DNA of 64,000 nt from Terriglobia bacterium (GTDB lineage Bacteria; Acidobacteriota; Terriglobia; Terriglobales; Acidobacteriaceae), in the NCBI GenBank assembly GCA_020073495.1, contig JAIQFD010000003.1:62001-126000 (forward strand), in the 5' to 3' direction. This document shows, in pieces, positions 24,077-31,918 of this stretch. Position numbers and translations under genes: made by a program. The stretch's first letter is position 1, and each line of letters opens with the position of its first letter. Below the pieces are notes generated by a model. It ran no database searches and had not been told where the DNA came from. It worked only from the letters and a program-made list of their open reading frames with translations.

Positions 24077-25219
24077 TCATTGTCCCCGCTTGGCATCGAT
24101 CTGGCGCGATGCGTAGTAGCCCTCGCGCGCTTGCACCGTGAGGTCCGTCCTCCTGGTAGTCACGAGGATGTGGCGGTACTCGGAGCTGCTGTCGGCAGCT
24201 CGATCCGGCGTGTAGCCGAGATTGTACTGGTTGCGCAGCTCGTCCTGGATCTGCCGGTAGATCTGATCGATCGGCTCTTTCTTGGATACCACGAACATGC
24301 GCCCGCCCGTCTCGCGCGACAGGCGTTCCAGTACTTTCTTGCCGTCGGCTGATGATCTGTCTGTAGGTCGCGGCTGAGGGCTGCCACCGCCGGGATAGCC
24401 TCCCCCGCCGCCTGGCCAGCCTCCGCCGCGGCGGCGGCCACCGCCCCAAGGTCCGCTCACGCCAGAGTGGCGGTCGCCGCCCTCCTGGCCTTCGAAGTAG
24501 ACGGAGTAAACCATGGTGTCGGCACGCTGCGCGCTTTCGATGGCACGGTCGAGAGACATCTTGCTGCCGTGGTCCACACCGTCGGTGAGCACGATGATGG
24601 CTTTGCGCCCTGGCTGCTTTCGCATGAGTTCATCGGAGGCAAGGAAGATCGAATCGTAGAGCAGGGTGCCGCCGCCGGGTCCGCCGCCATGCGAACCGCG
24701 TCCCGAGCCGCCCCCCGGATACCCGCCACCTCGCTGCCGGTCGTCGTAGCTCGGCTCCTGAAGCAGTTGCAGCGCGGAAACCACTTTCTGGCGCGAAGAC
24801 GTCAGGTCCTGGAGCAACTCCACTTCGTGATCGAAGTGGATGAGGAATGCCGAATCCGTCCCCTCTCGCAACACGTCGTTGGCAAACGCAGCGCTGGCTT
24901 TCTTTTCCTGACCGAGGACGTGCGACTGGCTCCGGCTGGTATCGACCAGCAACCCCAGCGAAAGGGCCAGGTCGGTTTCACGCGTGAAATATCGGATCAC
25001 CTGCGGTTGTCCGTCTTCATCGAGGATGAAGTCGTCCTGGGTGAGCGTATTGACGATGTTGCCGTGCTGGTCGCGCACCGTCGCCAGCACGTTCACCACT
25101 TTTACGTTCACGGAGATCGTGGGCGCCTGCTGCGCCATCAGCGTCCCGGCGGCAAGCGTCAAGGCGAACAGAAAAATCCAGTGTTGCGGAGACCGCGGTG
25201 TCCGGGGAATGGCTTCCAT
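24077..25219 (-). CDS. VWFA-related acidobacterial exported protein
   Basis: The protein has 380 residues. The signal peptide covers ~1-29 (cut after LMA). 'NVKVVNVLATVRDQHGNIV', 'LTQDDFILDEDGQPQ' and 'ETDLALSLGLLVDTSRS' are the hallmark of the VWFA-related domain family typical of Acidobacteria (TIGR03436-like). A partial metal site is at 93-97 (DTSRS), with 'VLTDGVDHGSK' later. Two Gly-rich loops (~160-190 and ~255-285) interrupt the domain. The protein probably binds partners in the periplasm or on the outer surface. It is the strongest taxonomic marker in the window. Confidence 0.9.
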   Translation of the reverse strand: MEAIPRTPRSPQHWIFLFALTLAAGTLMAQQAPTISVNVKVVNVLATVRDQHGNIVNTLTQDDFILDEDGQPQVIRYFTRETDLALSLGLLVDTSRSQSHVLGQEKKASAAFANDVLREGTDSAFLIHFDHEVELLQDLTSSRQKVVSALQLLQEPSYDDRQRGGGYPGGGSGRGSHGGGPGGGTLLYDSIFLASDELMRKQPGRKAIIVLTDGVDHGSKMSLDRAIESAQRADTMVYSVYFEGQEGGDRHSGVSGPWGGGRRRGGGWPGGGGGYPGGGSPQPRPTDRSSADGKKVLERLSRETGGRMFVVSKKEPIDQIYRQIQDELRNQYNLGYTPDRAADSSSEYRHILVTTRRTDLTVQAREGYYASRQIDAKRGQ

Positions 25220-25287
25220 GGATTTACCTTCTGGGAAGAACTGGGAACTTAAACCCAGGTTGCGGCAAGTTGTCGCGATGCTGCGGG

Positions 25288-25372
25288 CGGATGGCCCAGG
25301 TGATGCGGGGAGAATGGTACACCTTCTTTTTTCAGAGTGGGTTGTCCCTCAGCTCTTTGTCTGGGCCACCCA
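25288..25372 (+). repeat. dispersed ~85-bp element with terminal inverted repeats
   Basis: The left end GGATGGCCCAG and the right end CTGGGCCACCC are near-perfect inverted repeats. The interior GTGATGCGGGGAGAATGG and TTTTTTCAGAGTGGGTTG match the copies at 23305 and 23986. The element is MITE- or REP-like with no coding capacity. Confidence 0.75.
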
Positions 25373-25404
25373 CCAGCGCCCCGATTTGGGCCGCGGATGT
25401 TTGA

Positions 25405-25995
25405 TTACTGCGGCTGCGGCACCGGCTTGATCAGTTCGGCGTCGATGGTGATGGTGATCTCGTCGCCCACCGCCGCCGGCGCGCCGCTCACGCCGAAGTC
25501 CTTGCGATTGATCCTTGTGGTGGCCAAAGCGCCCATGTGCCGATTCCCGCGAGGGTCTTTGATCGGCTCGGTGGGGCCATCCACGTCCAGCACGACCTCT
25601 TTGGTCACGCCGTGGATGGTCAGGTCGCCGGTGATCTTCAGTTTGCCCGGGCCGGCGGCCTCGGTGCGCTTGGACTTGAAGGTCAGGGTGGGATATTTCT
25701 CCACGTCTAAGAAGTTGGCGCTGCGCAGGTCCTGGTCGCGGGGCTCGACGCGGGTGTCCACCGAGGCGGCGTCGATGGTCACGTCGATCATGGTCTTGGC
25801 CGGGTCCTTCGGGTCGTAGGTCACCGTGCCAGTGGTCTTGGTGAACTGCCCGCGGACGGTCGAGATCGCCAGGTGGCGGACGGCGAACTGCGAGGCCGTA
25901 TGGTTGGGGTCGATCTTCCAGGTTTCCACCTGGGCGGAAGCGGAAGCGGCAAACGCGAGCGCCGCGACCAGAGTCAGCAATAGACGGCGGATCAT
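25405..25995 (-). CDS. YceI-family periplasmic lipocalin-like protein
   Basis: The product has 196 residues with a signal peptide to ~22 ('LVAALAFAASASA'). The YceI pattern is complete: 'WKIDPNHTASQFAVRHLAIS', 'GQFTKTTGTVTYDP', 'DVTIDAASVDTR', 'DLRSANFLDVEKYPTLTFKS', 'LTIHGVTKEV' and 'GDEITITIDAELIK'. YceI proteins bind isoprenoid-type lipids in the periplasm and respond to acid or base stress. It stands alone. Confidence 0.95.
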   Translation of the reverse strand: MIRRLLLTLVAALAFAASASAQVETWKIDPNHTASQFAVRHLAISTVRGQFTKTTGTVTYDPKDPAKTMIDVTIDAASVDTRVEPRDQDLRSANFLDVEKYPTLTFKSKRTEAAGPGKLKITGDLTIHGVTKEVVLDVDGPTEPIKDPRGNRHMGALATTRINRKDFGVSGAPAAVGDEITITIDAELIKPVPQPQ

Positions 25996-26100
25996 CGATC
26001 TGTACTCCTGGTGGTAATCGAATAGATGAGCCGGACCATGCGCGGGCTGCTCAGAATCTCAAAAAAAGCGGCGGCGGCGAGGTCTGACCGGACCGTCTCG

Positions 26101-26307
26101 TCAGGACGCTCTCTCGGCGTGTTTCGCCGGAGGAGCGGTTTCGGGCGCTCGGTTCAGGTAGAGAGCGGCGCCGTTGCGCAGGATGGCGGCGATGCTTTCG
26201 TTGCGGTCGCGCGAGGCGCGCTCCAGTTCCGCCATCTCGCTGGGCAGCAGTCGGAGGAAGAAAAGCTTGCTGCGGCGCTGCGATTCCGGTTTGCGTGGCC
26301 TTCCCAT
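26101..26307 (-). CDS. short ribbon-helix-helix-like protein
   Basis: GGAGA lies 4 bases before ATG 26307, giving 68 residues. The start 'MGRPRKPESQRRS' is basic, then 'KLFFLRLLPSEMAELERASR' and 'NESIAAILRNGAALYL' resemble the beta strand and two helices of an RHH (CopG-like) DNA-binding fold. It may be an autoregulator or antitoxin-like protein, but there is no adjacent toxin. It is transcribed divergently from nothing on the right; the UDP-sugar dehydrogenase homologue terminates further on. Confidence 0.6.
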   Translation of the reverse strand: MGRPRKPESQRRSKLFFLRLLPSEMAELERASRDRNESIAAILRNGAALYLNRAPETAPPAKHAERAS

Positions 26308-26417
26308 AGGTTCTCCACAGAAAATCGGTTTCATACAATTCTACTCGCCAAGTCAAACCGGATTGACTCGTTTCAGGGCAAGGCGAATTTACACGATTCT
26401 GCGCGACCGGCGGGAAC

Positions 26418-26446
26418 TGAAAAAGCCGGGCGGTGACGCCCGGCCT
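26418..26446 (-). terminator. rho-independent terminator of the dehydrogenase gene
   Basis: On the minus strand GCCGGGCG-TCAC-CGCCCGGC forms a perfect 8-bp stem followed by TTTTTC. It lies 20 bases after the stop at 26465. Confidence 0.85.
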
Positions 26447-26464
26447 GAAAGATTTTTCCTGCTT

Positions 26465-27733
26465 CTACGCTCTTCCCACGCCGACGTAGTGGAAGCCCAT
26501 GGCCTTCATGCGCTGGCCGTCGAGCAGGTTCTTGGTGTCCAGCAGGACGGGGCGCTTGAGCAGGCGCTTGATCTTGTCGAAGTCGAGGGCGCGGAACTCG
26601 GGCCAGCCGGTGCCCACCACCAGGGCCTCGGCGCCTTCGGCGGCGTGGTAGGGCGAATCGCAATAGCGGACGCTGCCGTTCAGCTCGAGCTTGGCGTCGG
26701 GCAGCGCCACCGGGTCGTAGGCGCGGACATGCGCGCCCTGGGCGAGCAGGCGGCGCGCCAGCAGGATGGACGAGGAGGCCGCGACCGAGTTGGTGTTGGG
26801 CTTGAAGGCCAGTCCGAGGAGGCCGACTTCCTTGCCCATCACCGTCTCCATCATGATCTGCAGCTTGCCGAGGATGCGGTCGGAGAGCGAGTGGTTCACC
26901 TCGCGCGCGGCGCTGAGGATCTTCAGCGAGATGCCCTTGCCGCTGGCCAACTGGGCGAGCGATTCCATGTCGTGCTCGGCAAAGGGGCCGCCGAATCCGG
27001 CGCCGGGCTGGAGGCAGCGGGGCGCGATCTTCTTGTCCAGGCCGAGAGCGAGCGCCAGGTCGACGGCGTCGGCGCTGACGTGCTCGCACAGGCCGGCCAG
27101 CTCGTTGATGAAGGAGATCTTGGTGGCGACGAAGGCGGTGGAGGCCTCGCGCACCAGCTCCGCGGTCTCGTGGTTGGTGACGATGACGGGGACGCCGCGC
27201 ATGGCCAGCGGGCGGTAGATCTGCTTGATCAGGGCCACGGCCTGCGGCGAAGAGGTCCCCAGCACGATGCGGTCGGGCCAGTTGAAGTCCTCGACGGCGC
27301 AGCCATCGGTGACGAAGATGGGATGCGAAACCACGGTCAGGGCGACGCCGGCGGCCTTGAGTTTCTGCTCGACGCGGGCCGCGGTGCCCACCGGCACTGG
27401 GGTGACGATCACCAGGGTGGCGTTCTTGCCCGCCAGGCGGGCCAGCTTCAACGCCGCCTCCTCGATGTAGAAATGGGAATCTTCCGCCATGAAGATGGCC
27501 TGCGCCTTGGAGGCGAAGGAAGCGATGTCGGTGGAGTAGATCAAGCGCCCGGCACGCACGTTGCGGCGCACCACGTCCTGGAGGTTCTTCTCGAAGAAGG
27601 GGATGTTGCCCTGCGCGATGCCGTTGATGCGGCCCATGTTCTCGTCGAAGCAGGTGACGGGGGTCCCGAAATCGGCCAGACAGGCGGACACGACGGTCCC
27701 CAGGTATCCCGAGCCATAGACACCGATATGCAT
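26465..27733 (-). CDS. UDP-glucose/GDP-mannose dehydrogenase homologue lacking the catalytic cysteine
   Basis: ATG 27733 follows AAGGA by 7 bases, giving 422 residues (a longer frame reaches 27841). Residues 1-12 hold the NAD site 'MHIGVYGSGYLG'. The central segment 'TAFVATKISFINELA' keeps the family lysine (205). The C-terminal UDP-binding half has 'GLAFKPNTNS' and 'GTGWPEFRALD'. The usual 'GFGGSCFPKD' active-site loop reads 'GFGGPFAEHD', so the nucleophilic cysteine is replaced by Phe251. 'NPEFLREG' reads 'HPIFVTDG' (137-144), losing another catalytic Glu. A normal two-step oxidation of UDP-glucose therefore seems unlikely. A different reaction or a binding role is inferred. Confidence 0.85.
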   Translation of the reverse strand: MHIGVYGSGYLGTVVSACLADFGTPVTCFDENMGRINGIAQGNIPFFEKNLQDVVRRNVRAGRLIYSTDIASFASKAQAIFMAEDSHFYIEEAALKLARLAGKNATLVIVTPVPVGTAARVEQKLKAAGVALTVVSHPIFVTDGCAVEDFNWPDRIVLGTSSPQAVALIKQIYRPLAMRGVPVIVTNHETAELVREASTAFVATKISFINELAGLCEHVSADAVDLALALGLDKKIAPRCLQPGAGFGGPFAEHDMESLAQLASGKGISLKILSAAREVNHSLSDRILGKLQIMMETVMGKEVGLLGLAFKPNTNSVAASSSILLARRLLAQGAHVRAYDPVALPDAKLELNGSVRYCDSPYHAAEGAEALVVGTGWPEFRALDFDKIKRLLKRPVLLDTKNLLDGQRMKAMGFHYVGVGRA

Positions 27734-28003
27734 GTTGGATCCTTTCCGCCAGAGGGGGGTCGGGGAATTCGATACCGACGCCTTCCGCAACCTTGTTTCT
27801 ACCGCTTCGCAATGTTCATCGGCAACGCCGAAGAGGGACATGTACGGGCGGGAGGACAGGGGACGAAGGTAATGGAAGAGATTGGGGAATTTGGCGACTG
27901 GAAGAGATTGGGTAATTTGGTAATTGGGTAATCGGGGAATTGAAAACCGGAGGAATACCTTGGCCGTTCAATTACCTGATTTCCCGATTCCCCGATTTCT
28001 CAA
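27734..28003. other. intergenic, AT-rich inverted sequence, no gene
   Basis: Repeated GGTAATTTGG / CCCGATTTCC-like strings around 27890-28000 form a weak inverted repeat between the dehydrogenase and 2H genes. No gene is seen. Confidence 0.35.
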
Positions 28004-28561
28004 TCACCTGACTTTGGTGAGCTGGGCGCCGAGAGGGACGGGGGTGATGTCGCGCCAGCCATTCTCGTCGGTATTGCGGACAAAGGTGATCTCGTCCACG
28101 AGGACGCGGCGCGGGCCGCGGTAGCGTGCCCAGTGCTCGCGGGCGACGTCGAAGATCTCTTCTGCGCGCCGGGGGTCATCGACCTTGGCCAGGGTGAGGT
28201 GGGGGATGTAGGGCCACTGCTCGGGGCCGCCCAGGGCGCCCTGGTGGAGCAGGTCGTGCAGCTCCCGCATGCGGTATGCGCCGTAGGAGATGCGCAGGAA
28301 CACGGTGGGGGTGGTGGGCAGGAAACTGGCGACTTCGCCCACGGTGACCTCGAAGGGCTCGACCTTGTTGCAGAGGTCGCGGAGCAGGCGGCGGGCGTCT
28401 TCTTCCGCCCCTTGGAGCTCCCGCGGGGGCAGGATGCTGAAATGCGATCCGAGATGGACGTGCTCGGGATGGACCTCGCGGCGGAGGTCCTCAACAAAGC
28501 GGCCGAGGTCATTGCGGACATACGCCACGACGGCGTGTTGCGAGGGCATACCGTCCCGCAT
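28004..28561 (-). CDS. 2H phosphoesterase superfamily (2'-5' RNA ligase-like) protein
   Basis: The first ATG in this frame is at 28561 (185 residues); ATG 28549 is also possible. Two H-x-(S/T) motifs mark the 2H fold: 'GSHFSILPP' (~37-45) and 'IPHLTLAKV' (~119-127). The length is usual for the family. Members act on 2'-5' phosphodiester or cyclic phosphate bonds in RNA. No signal peptide is present. It stands next to tRNA-Pro, transcribed in the opposite direction. Confidence 0.85.
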   Translation of the reverse strand: MRDGMPSQHAVVAYVRNDLGRFVEDLRREVHPEHVHLGSHFSILPPRELQGAEEDARRLLRDLCNKVEPFEVTVGEVASFLPTTPTVFLRISYGAYRMRELHDLLHQGALGGPEQWPYIPHLTLAKVDDPRRAEEIFDVAREHWARYRGPRRVLVDEITFVRNTDENGWRDITPVPLGAQLTKVR

Positions 28562-28675
28562 TATAAGCCGCAGGGAGGGCCGGTAGGGGGGCCAGGGAAG
28601 GGCCTCCGGCACTCTTTGGTAACATGCTCGCCTGCGCCGGGGCGGCGCAAGGCATCGGCTACAATGGGAAGCAGT

Positions 28676-28752
28676 CGGGGCGTAGCGCAGCCTGGTAGCG
28701 CACCTGCCTTGGGCGCAGGGGGTCACAGGTTCAAATCCTGTCGCCCCGACCA
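28676..28752 (+). tRNA. tRNA-Pro (TGG)
   Basis: Acceptor CGGGGCG pairs with CGCCCCG, then A and an encoded CCA. The anticodon arm is CCTGC-CTTGGGC-GCAGG, anticodon TGG. Its last 24 bases (28729-28752) are repeated exactly at 28838-28861, which marks this tRNA as an attachment-like site. Confidence 0.97.
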
Positions 28753-28837
28753 CTGTTTTCTGAGGTCCTTCGTCGCTGCGCTCCTCAGGATCTCGGCAGC
28801 GGGCTCCCGCTTCGCTCACGCCCGCTAAGCGCCTCGA
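28753..28837 (+). repeat. 85-bp 'CTCAGGATC' hairpin repeat, copy 1
   Basis: It begins CTGTTTTCTGAGGTCCTTCG and ends CGCTAAGCGCCTC. An essentially identical copy lies at 30423-30507, and diverged relatives at 34633-34714 and 63708-63795. The core has the palindrome GAGGTCCTTCG...CGCTCCTCAGGATC and GCGGGCTCCCGCTTCGCTCACGCCCGC. Confidence 0.85.
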
Positions 28838-28985
28838 GTTCAAATCCTGTCGCCCCGACCAATCTTTAGGAATCAACCGGGGATGCGCAGAGGCAGAATC
28901 ACGCCCACCCAACGAAAACCGCGTTGGGTGGGAGACCCTCATCACGGAGGGGTGTAACATTCTGGCGTTGGCTGGGCCACCCGGC
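28838..28985 (+). repeat. cassette-array repeat, copy 1
   Basis: It opens with a 24-bp exact duplicate of the tRNA-Pro 3' end (28838-28861). It continues AATCAACCGGGGATGCGCAG and AGGCAGAATCACGC, then a hairpin CCCACCCAACG / CGTTGGGTGGG (28904-28932). It ends GTGTAACATTCTGGCGTTGG and CTGGGCCACCCG. Later copies are at 30394, 31754, 33420 and 34715. Confidence 0.9.
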
Positions 28986-29002
28986 CCGCGTGAATCTGGT
29001 AG

Positions 29003-29047
29003 CCCACCCTTTGCGGCCAAAAGCGTGCCGCAAAGGATGGGGCACCC
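29003..29047 (+). repeat. extra hairpin with array-type shoulders
   Basis: CCCACCCTTTGCGGC and GCCGCAAAGGATGGG pair over 15 bp with one G-T, then GCACCC. The outer CCCACCC / GGGCACCC shoulders equal those of the array hairpin, but the inner stem is unrelated in sequence. Confidence 0.75.
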
Positions 29048-29065
29048 TCAGGTTTTCATCTGTGA

Positions 29066-29515
29066 GTGAGCGAGAAACTCGATGCGAAGGGTGGGCCACC
29101 CGCCAATTCAGAGTTGCTTCAGGAAGTTGGCAGTCTTTCGGGTCTTATTGACGAGATAACGACCAACAATCGCTTCGGCGTGGCTGACCTCAGCCAGGTA
29201 AAGCCCTCGTTCGATGAAACAACGCCTGCCGCTAAAGGTGTTGCAAAAGACCAATTCGTAACAATAAATTCGCAGGGAGCATTCTTTAACTCGAACAGTT
29301 CCTCAGGTGGTAAGTTCTCCGTGGATTTTGGAAAATATCTGGGAGGGCAAGTAGGTGCGAAAGCGTTTATCCTACTTCACGAGCTCGGCCACTTAACCGG
29401 CGCGCTGGTTCCAGACTTCACCGGCGATGCAAAGAAAGATCAGAAGGCCGAGGATAGGAATGACAAAGCAATTGACGCTAACTGCAAGGACAGCTTGAAG
29501 GCAATCACCAAATGA
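29066..29515 (+). CDS. orphan C-terminal domain with HELGH motif (5'-truncated)
   Basis: The open frame runs from GTG 29066 (149 residues), but residues 1-13 are translated repeat sequence ending at the GGGCCACCCGCC edge. Protein-like sequence starts abruptly at residue 14 ('NSELLQEVGSLSGLIDEI'). No Shine-Dalgarno precedes the GTG. Residues ~103-112 hold a zinc-protease motif 'LLHELGHLTG' (HExxH), followed by a charged tail ('DQKAEDRNDKAIDANC'). This looks like the final domain of a larger protein, perhaps a metallopeptidase tip of an Rhs-type polymorphic toxin; that is inference. The stop overlaps an ATG of the next frame (ATGA). Confidence 0.55.
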   Translation: MSEKLDAKGGPPANSELLQEVGSLSGLIDEITTNNRFGVADLSQVKPSFDETTPAAKGVAKDQFVTINSQGAFFNSNSSSGGKFSVDFGKYLGGQVGAKAFILLHELGHLTGALVPDFTGDAKKDQKAEDRNDKAIDANCKDSLKAITK

Positions 29516-29526
29516 CGAGGGGGACA

Positions 29527-29952
29527 ATGATGCGACTATCCGCTCTGATTTTTTTCTGGGTGTCCCTGCTGACTGCTACGTCGCAGGCTCAGCTCCGACC
29601 CGTCTACATCGAGTCTCCCCGGTATCCCGAAATCGCAAGGATGGCGCAGATCGAAGGGAAGGTGGAGGCGCGAATAACCATTGCTGCCGACGGCACCGTG
29701 CCGATGGTTGAGACACACAGCGGGGATGCGATTCTGCGCAAGGAGGTAGAGGGAAACATTCGACGGTGGAGATTCGCCCCCCCCACGGAATCCCAAGAGT
29801 TGACGCAAACCATCGAGTTCATCTTTGAGCTGGAAGAACCTCGTCGCGAACATGCGTGCGCCCGTGTCAGCTTCAGCCTGCCCGCTCGCGTCAGGATTGT
29901 TTCTAATCCGCCAACAATCGACACTTACAAGACCCCGGCGAAGTCAAGGTGA
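29527..29952 (+). CDS. exported TonB C-terminal-like protein
   Basis: GAGGGGG lies close before ATG 29527, giving 141 residues (an ATG at 29512 overlaps the previous stop). Residues 1-21 are a signal peptide ('LIFFWVSLLTATSQAQ'). Residues ~25-100 have the TonB C-terminal pattern: 'YPEIARMAQIEGKVEARITI', 'ADGTVPMVETHSGDAILRKE' and 'IRRWRFAPP'. The Pro-rich linker and membrane anchor of true TonB are missing. It would be a periplasmic protein coupled to the HELGH fragment, and might act as its immunity partner (inference). The coding style differs from the GC-rich core genes. Confidence 0.7.
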   Translation: MMRLSALIFFWVSLLTATSQAQLRPVYIESPRYPEIARMAQIEGKVEARITIAADGTVPMVETHSGDAILRKEVEGNIRRWRFAPPTESQELTQTIEFIFELEEPRREHACARVSFSLPARVRIVSNPPTIDTYKTPAKSR

Positions 29953-30205
29953 TCCCCGGAAAGGTCCCGCACATCCGCTGGAAGCCCAACTGCTCTTTGC
30001 TCAATTGCGTACTTACGCGTTGATCTGTTCGGATGTACGGAATCATGCCCGCGACCCCTTCCTCTTCGGATTCCTTGAGAAATCGCCAGCGTGCCATTAA
30101 CGCAGGGCCGGTTCCGACATTCCGAAGCCGAAATGGAACTGCCGCATGAACGTGAAGCTGCGAATCCAGGAACTCCTCATCGGTCGGCTGGGATGTTTTT
30201 CTCAT
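29903..30205 (-). pseudogene. possible fragment of a hypothetical protein gene
   Basis: The minus frame reads 'DSQLHVHAAVPFRLRNVGTG', then 'PALMARWRFLKESEEE' and 'IPYIRTDQRVSTQLSKEQLG'. The 'LRNVGTGPAL' strand resembles an Ig-like segment found in bacterial membrane-linked hypothetical proteins. It overlaps the end of the TonB-like gene by 50 bases and has no strong start. It is probably a gene remnant, or possibly a chance frame. Confidence 0.35.
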
Positions 30206-30393
30206 CAATGTGATCACCGGTTCCCTAACTTTCAGCAAAGCTCTGGGAACATCGCTAGCGCTTCTTGACGGGGACCTTAAGCTGCATCGAAACATCGTAG
30301 AGTTCAACGATGTGGGCGGGTGGCCCACGTGGGGGCCTGGCGAGCGGCTTCCCGCTCTTTTGGGGACGGCGTCAGGCCGCTGCCCACACGAAA

Positions 30394-30653
30394 GTTCTAA
30401 AATCGTCCACTAGGGCCGACCACTGTTTTCTGAGGTCCTTCGTCGCTGCGCTCCTCAGGATCTCGGCAGCGGGCTCCCGCTTCGCTCACGCCCGCTAAGC
30501 GCCTCAAGTTCAAGTCCGGCCGTCCCGACCATTCATTAGAAATCAACCGCTGATGCGCAGAGGCAGAATCACGCCCACCCAACGAAAACCGCGTTGGGTG
30601 GGGCACCCCCATCATGGAGAGGTGTAACATTCTGGCGTTGTCTGGGCCACCCG
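30394..30653 (+). repeat. cassette-array repeat, copy 2
   Basis: It begins GTTCTAAAATCGTCC and TAGGGCCGACCA (a diverged tRNA 3' end, 30394-30422). The 85-bp element follows (30423-30507), then a second diverged tRNA-like end (GTTCAAGTCCGGCCGTCCCG) and the common part with hairpin CCCACCCAACG / CGTTGGGTGGG. It ends GTCTGGGCCACCCGCC. Confidence 0.9.
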
Positions 30654-31082
30654 CCAGGACTGCTTCAGATTCCCAAGCTCGGTGGAGGAGGTGTTGTTGG
30701 GGTTGGTGCCGGGGCGAGCCGCGCGTTTCAGGGGATTGCTAACCGTTTAGGCTTCTACGGATCTATCTCGGCTACGGTGTACTCAGATAGTCATGGGAAT
30801 CTAGCTCTGGGGATTTCTCCGAGCGCTGGGCGTGCCACAGGTGCTGGGTTCCTTGTTGGCGGGCAGTTCTCAACCGCCCCATGGGCACCTACGGTTTGGG
30901 ACATGAGAGGGCCGTCTGGGGCGGGCTCTCTTGGTGGCGGAGACGGTCTGGCTGGATCTTGGGAGATTTCTAGCAATGGCGGCGGTTCGTCGACATTAAC
31001 AGTTGGAGCTGGGGCTGGAGGATGGGCTGCTACCGTAGGGGCTGGGCCAACCATAATGATAACCCTGGCTTGCGGGGACTGA
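30594..31082 (+). CDS. orphan C-terminal Gly-rich domain (5'-truncated)
   Basis: The frame opens from a TTG inside the repeat; codons before ~30655 are repeat sequence. Real-looking protein begins at the CCACCCGCC edge with 'GLLQIPKLGGGGVVGVGAGA' and continues 'IANRLGFYGSISATVYSDSH', 'GNLALGISPSAGRATGAGF' and 'GGQFSTAPWAPTVWDMRG'. No start or ribosome site is present. Glycine- and alanine-rich strands at the end resemble C-terminal tips of Rhs or other surface proteins. It is followed after 17 bases by a small membrane-protein gene. Confidence 0.5.
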   Translation: MGGAPPSWRGVTFWRCLGHPPGLLQIPKLGGGGVVGVGAGASRAFQGIANRLGFYGSISATVYSDSHGNLALGISPSAGRATGAGFLVGGQFSTAPWAPTVWDMRGPSGAGSLGGGDGLAGSWEISSNGGGSSTLTVGAGAGGWAATVGAGPTIMITLACGD

Positions 31083-31099
31083 AAGAACTGGGCTTTGCC

Positions 31100-31510
31100 A
31101 TGATGAACAGACTTAACCAGGGCGATCCTTTCATTCAGTTGATATTTCGCTCGATTGCAGTGGCGGCTGCATTCGTCTTTGTTGCTGCCTGTACACTTGA
31201 AATTGTTGCTCCAGAGCTGCGTCGTCCTCTTTTTGTGCCGTTTGGCGTGGCATTTTTCTGTGGCACACTTGCGTTCTTGGTCGAAAGAGCGCGGAAGCAC
31301 TACGTGCTCGCAGTCCTTGGGTTTTTGGCAGCTGTGGCGTTGTTTCCTGGGCTGGCTTGGATCTTGCTCGTGTTGTTCCATGTTGCATATCAGGCAACAG
31401 CAGCGGATTTCATCACTCTGATACCACAGGCCGTTGTCGGGCCAAGCTTCTTTTTCTTGGTTCGCAAACGCTTTGAAGGCAGGAGCAGGTCGGTCCTGCC
31501 CGAGAAATAG
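31100..31510 (+). CDS. small four-helix membrane protein
   Basis: From ATG 31100 (MMNRLNQ) the product has 136 residues. Four hydrophobic helices are visible: 'FRSIAVAAAFVFVAACTLEI', 'LFVPFGVAFFCGTLAFLVE', 'YVLAVLGFLAAVALFPGLAW' with 'ILLVLFHVAYQ', and 'LIPQAVVGPSFFFLV'. A basic tail 'RKRFEGRSRSVLPEK' follows. No family is recognised. Its place 17 bases after an orphan C-terminal domain resembles toxin-immunity pairs, but there is no direct evidence. Confidence 0.6.
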   Translation: MMNRLNQGDPFIQLIFRSIAVAAAFVFVAACTLEIVAPELRRPLFVPFGVAFFCGTLAFLVERARKHYVLAVLGFLAAVALFPGLAWILLVLFHVAYQATAADFITLIPQAVVGPSFFFLVRKRFEGRSRSVLPEK

Positions 31511-31753
31511 GCTGTGGTAGTTTGATCGACAGTTCCCGCAAACAATGGGCGGGCGGGTGGCCCTCGATAAGAGCGAAGGCGTTGTCAAGAGCACACGTAT
31601 GTGGCGCGGTGCGTGAGCACCGCAGGGCTCGTCCGTGAAGACATCTGGCAGATTCCACGTTACGAATCACCCTGCGGTTGTTCGCTCGGGCGGGGGTGTT
31701 CATCACAGTTGAACCGGAATCTGGTATAGGTCAGGCATCTCAAGCGCGAGGAG

Positions 31754-31912
31754 AGTTCTAAAATCGTCCTCTAGGGCCGACCATTCATTTCTTTAGAAAT
31801 CAACCGCTGATGCGCAGAGGCAGAATCACGCCCACCCAACGAAAACCGCGTTGGGTGGGGCACCCCCATCATGGAGAGGTGTAACATTCTGGCGTTGTCT
31901 GGGCCACCCGCC
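31754..31912 (+). repeat. cassette-array repeat, copy 3
   Basis: GTTCTAAAATCGTCCTCTAG and GGCCGACCATTC, AATCAACCGCTGATGCGCAG, the hairpin CCCACCCAACG / CGTTGGGTGGG, GGGGCACCCCCATCATGGAG, GTGTAACATTCTGGCGTTG and CTGGGCCACCCGCC occur in the same order as in the other copies. It lacks the 85-bp element. Confidence 0.9.
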
Positions 31913-31918
31913 CGCGGG

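Noticed and set aside
28753-28861. A second tRNA gene after tRNA-Pro
   Set aside because: Only the 3' 24 bases of the tRNA are repeated; no acceptor 5' half, D arm or anticodon arm precedes it.
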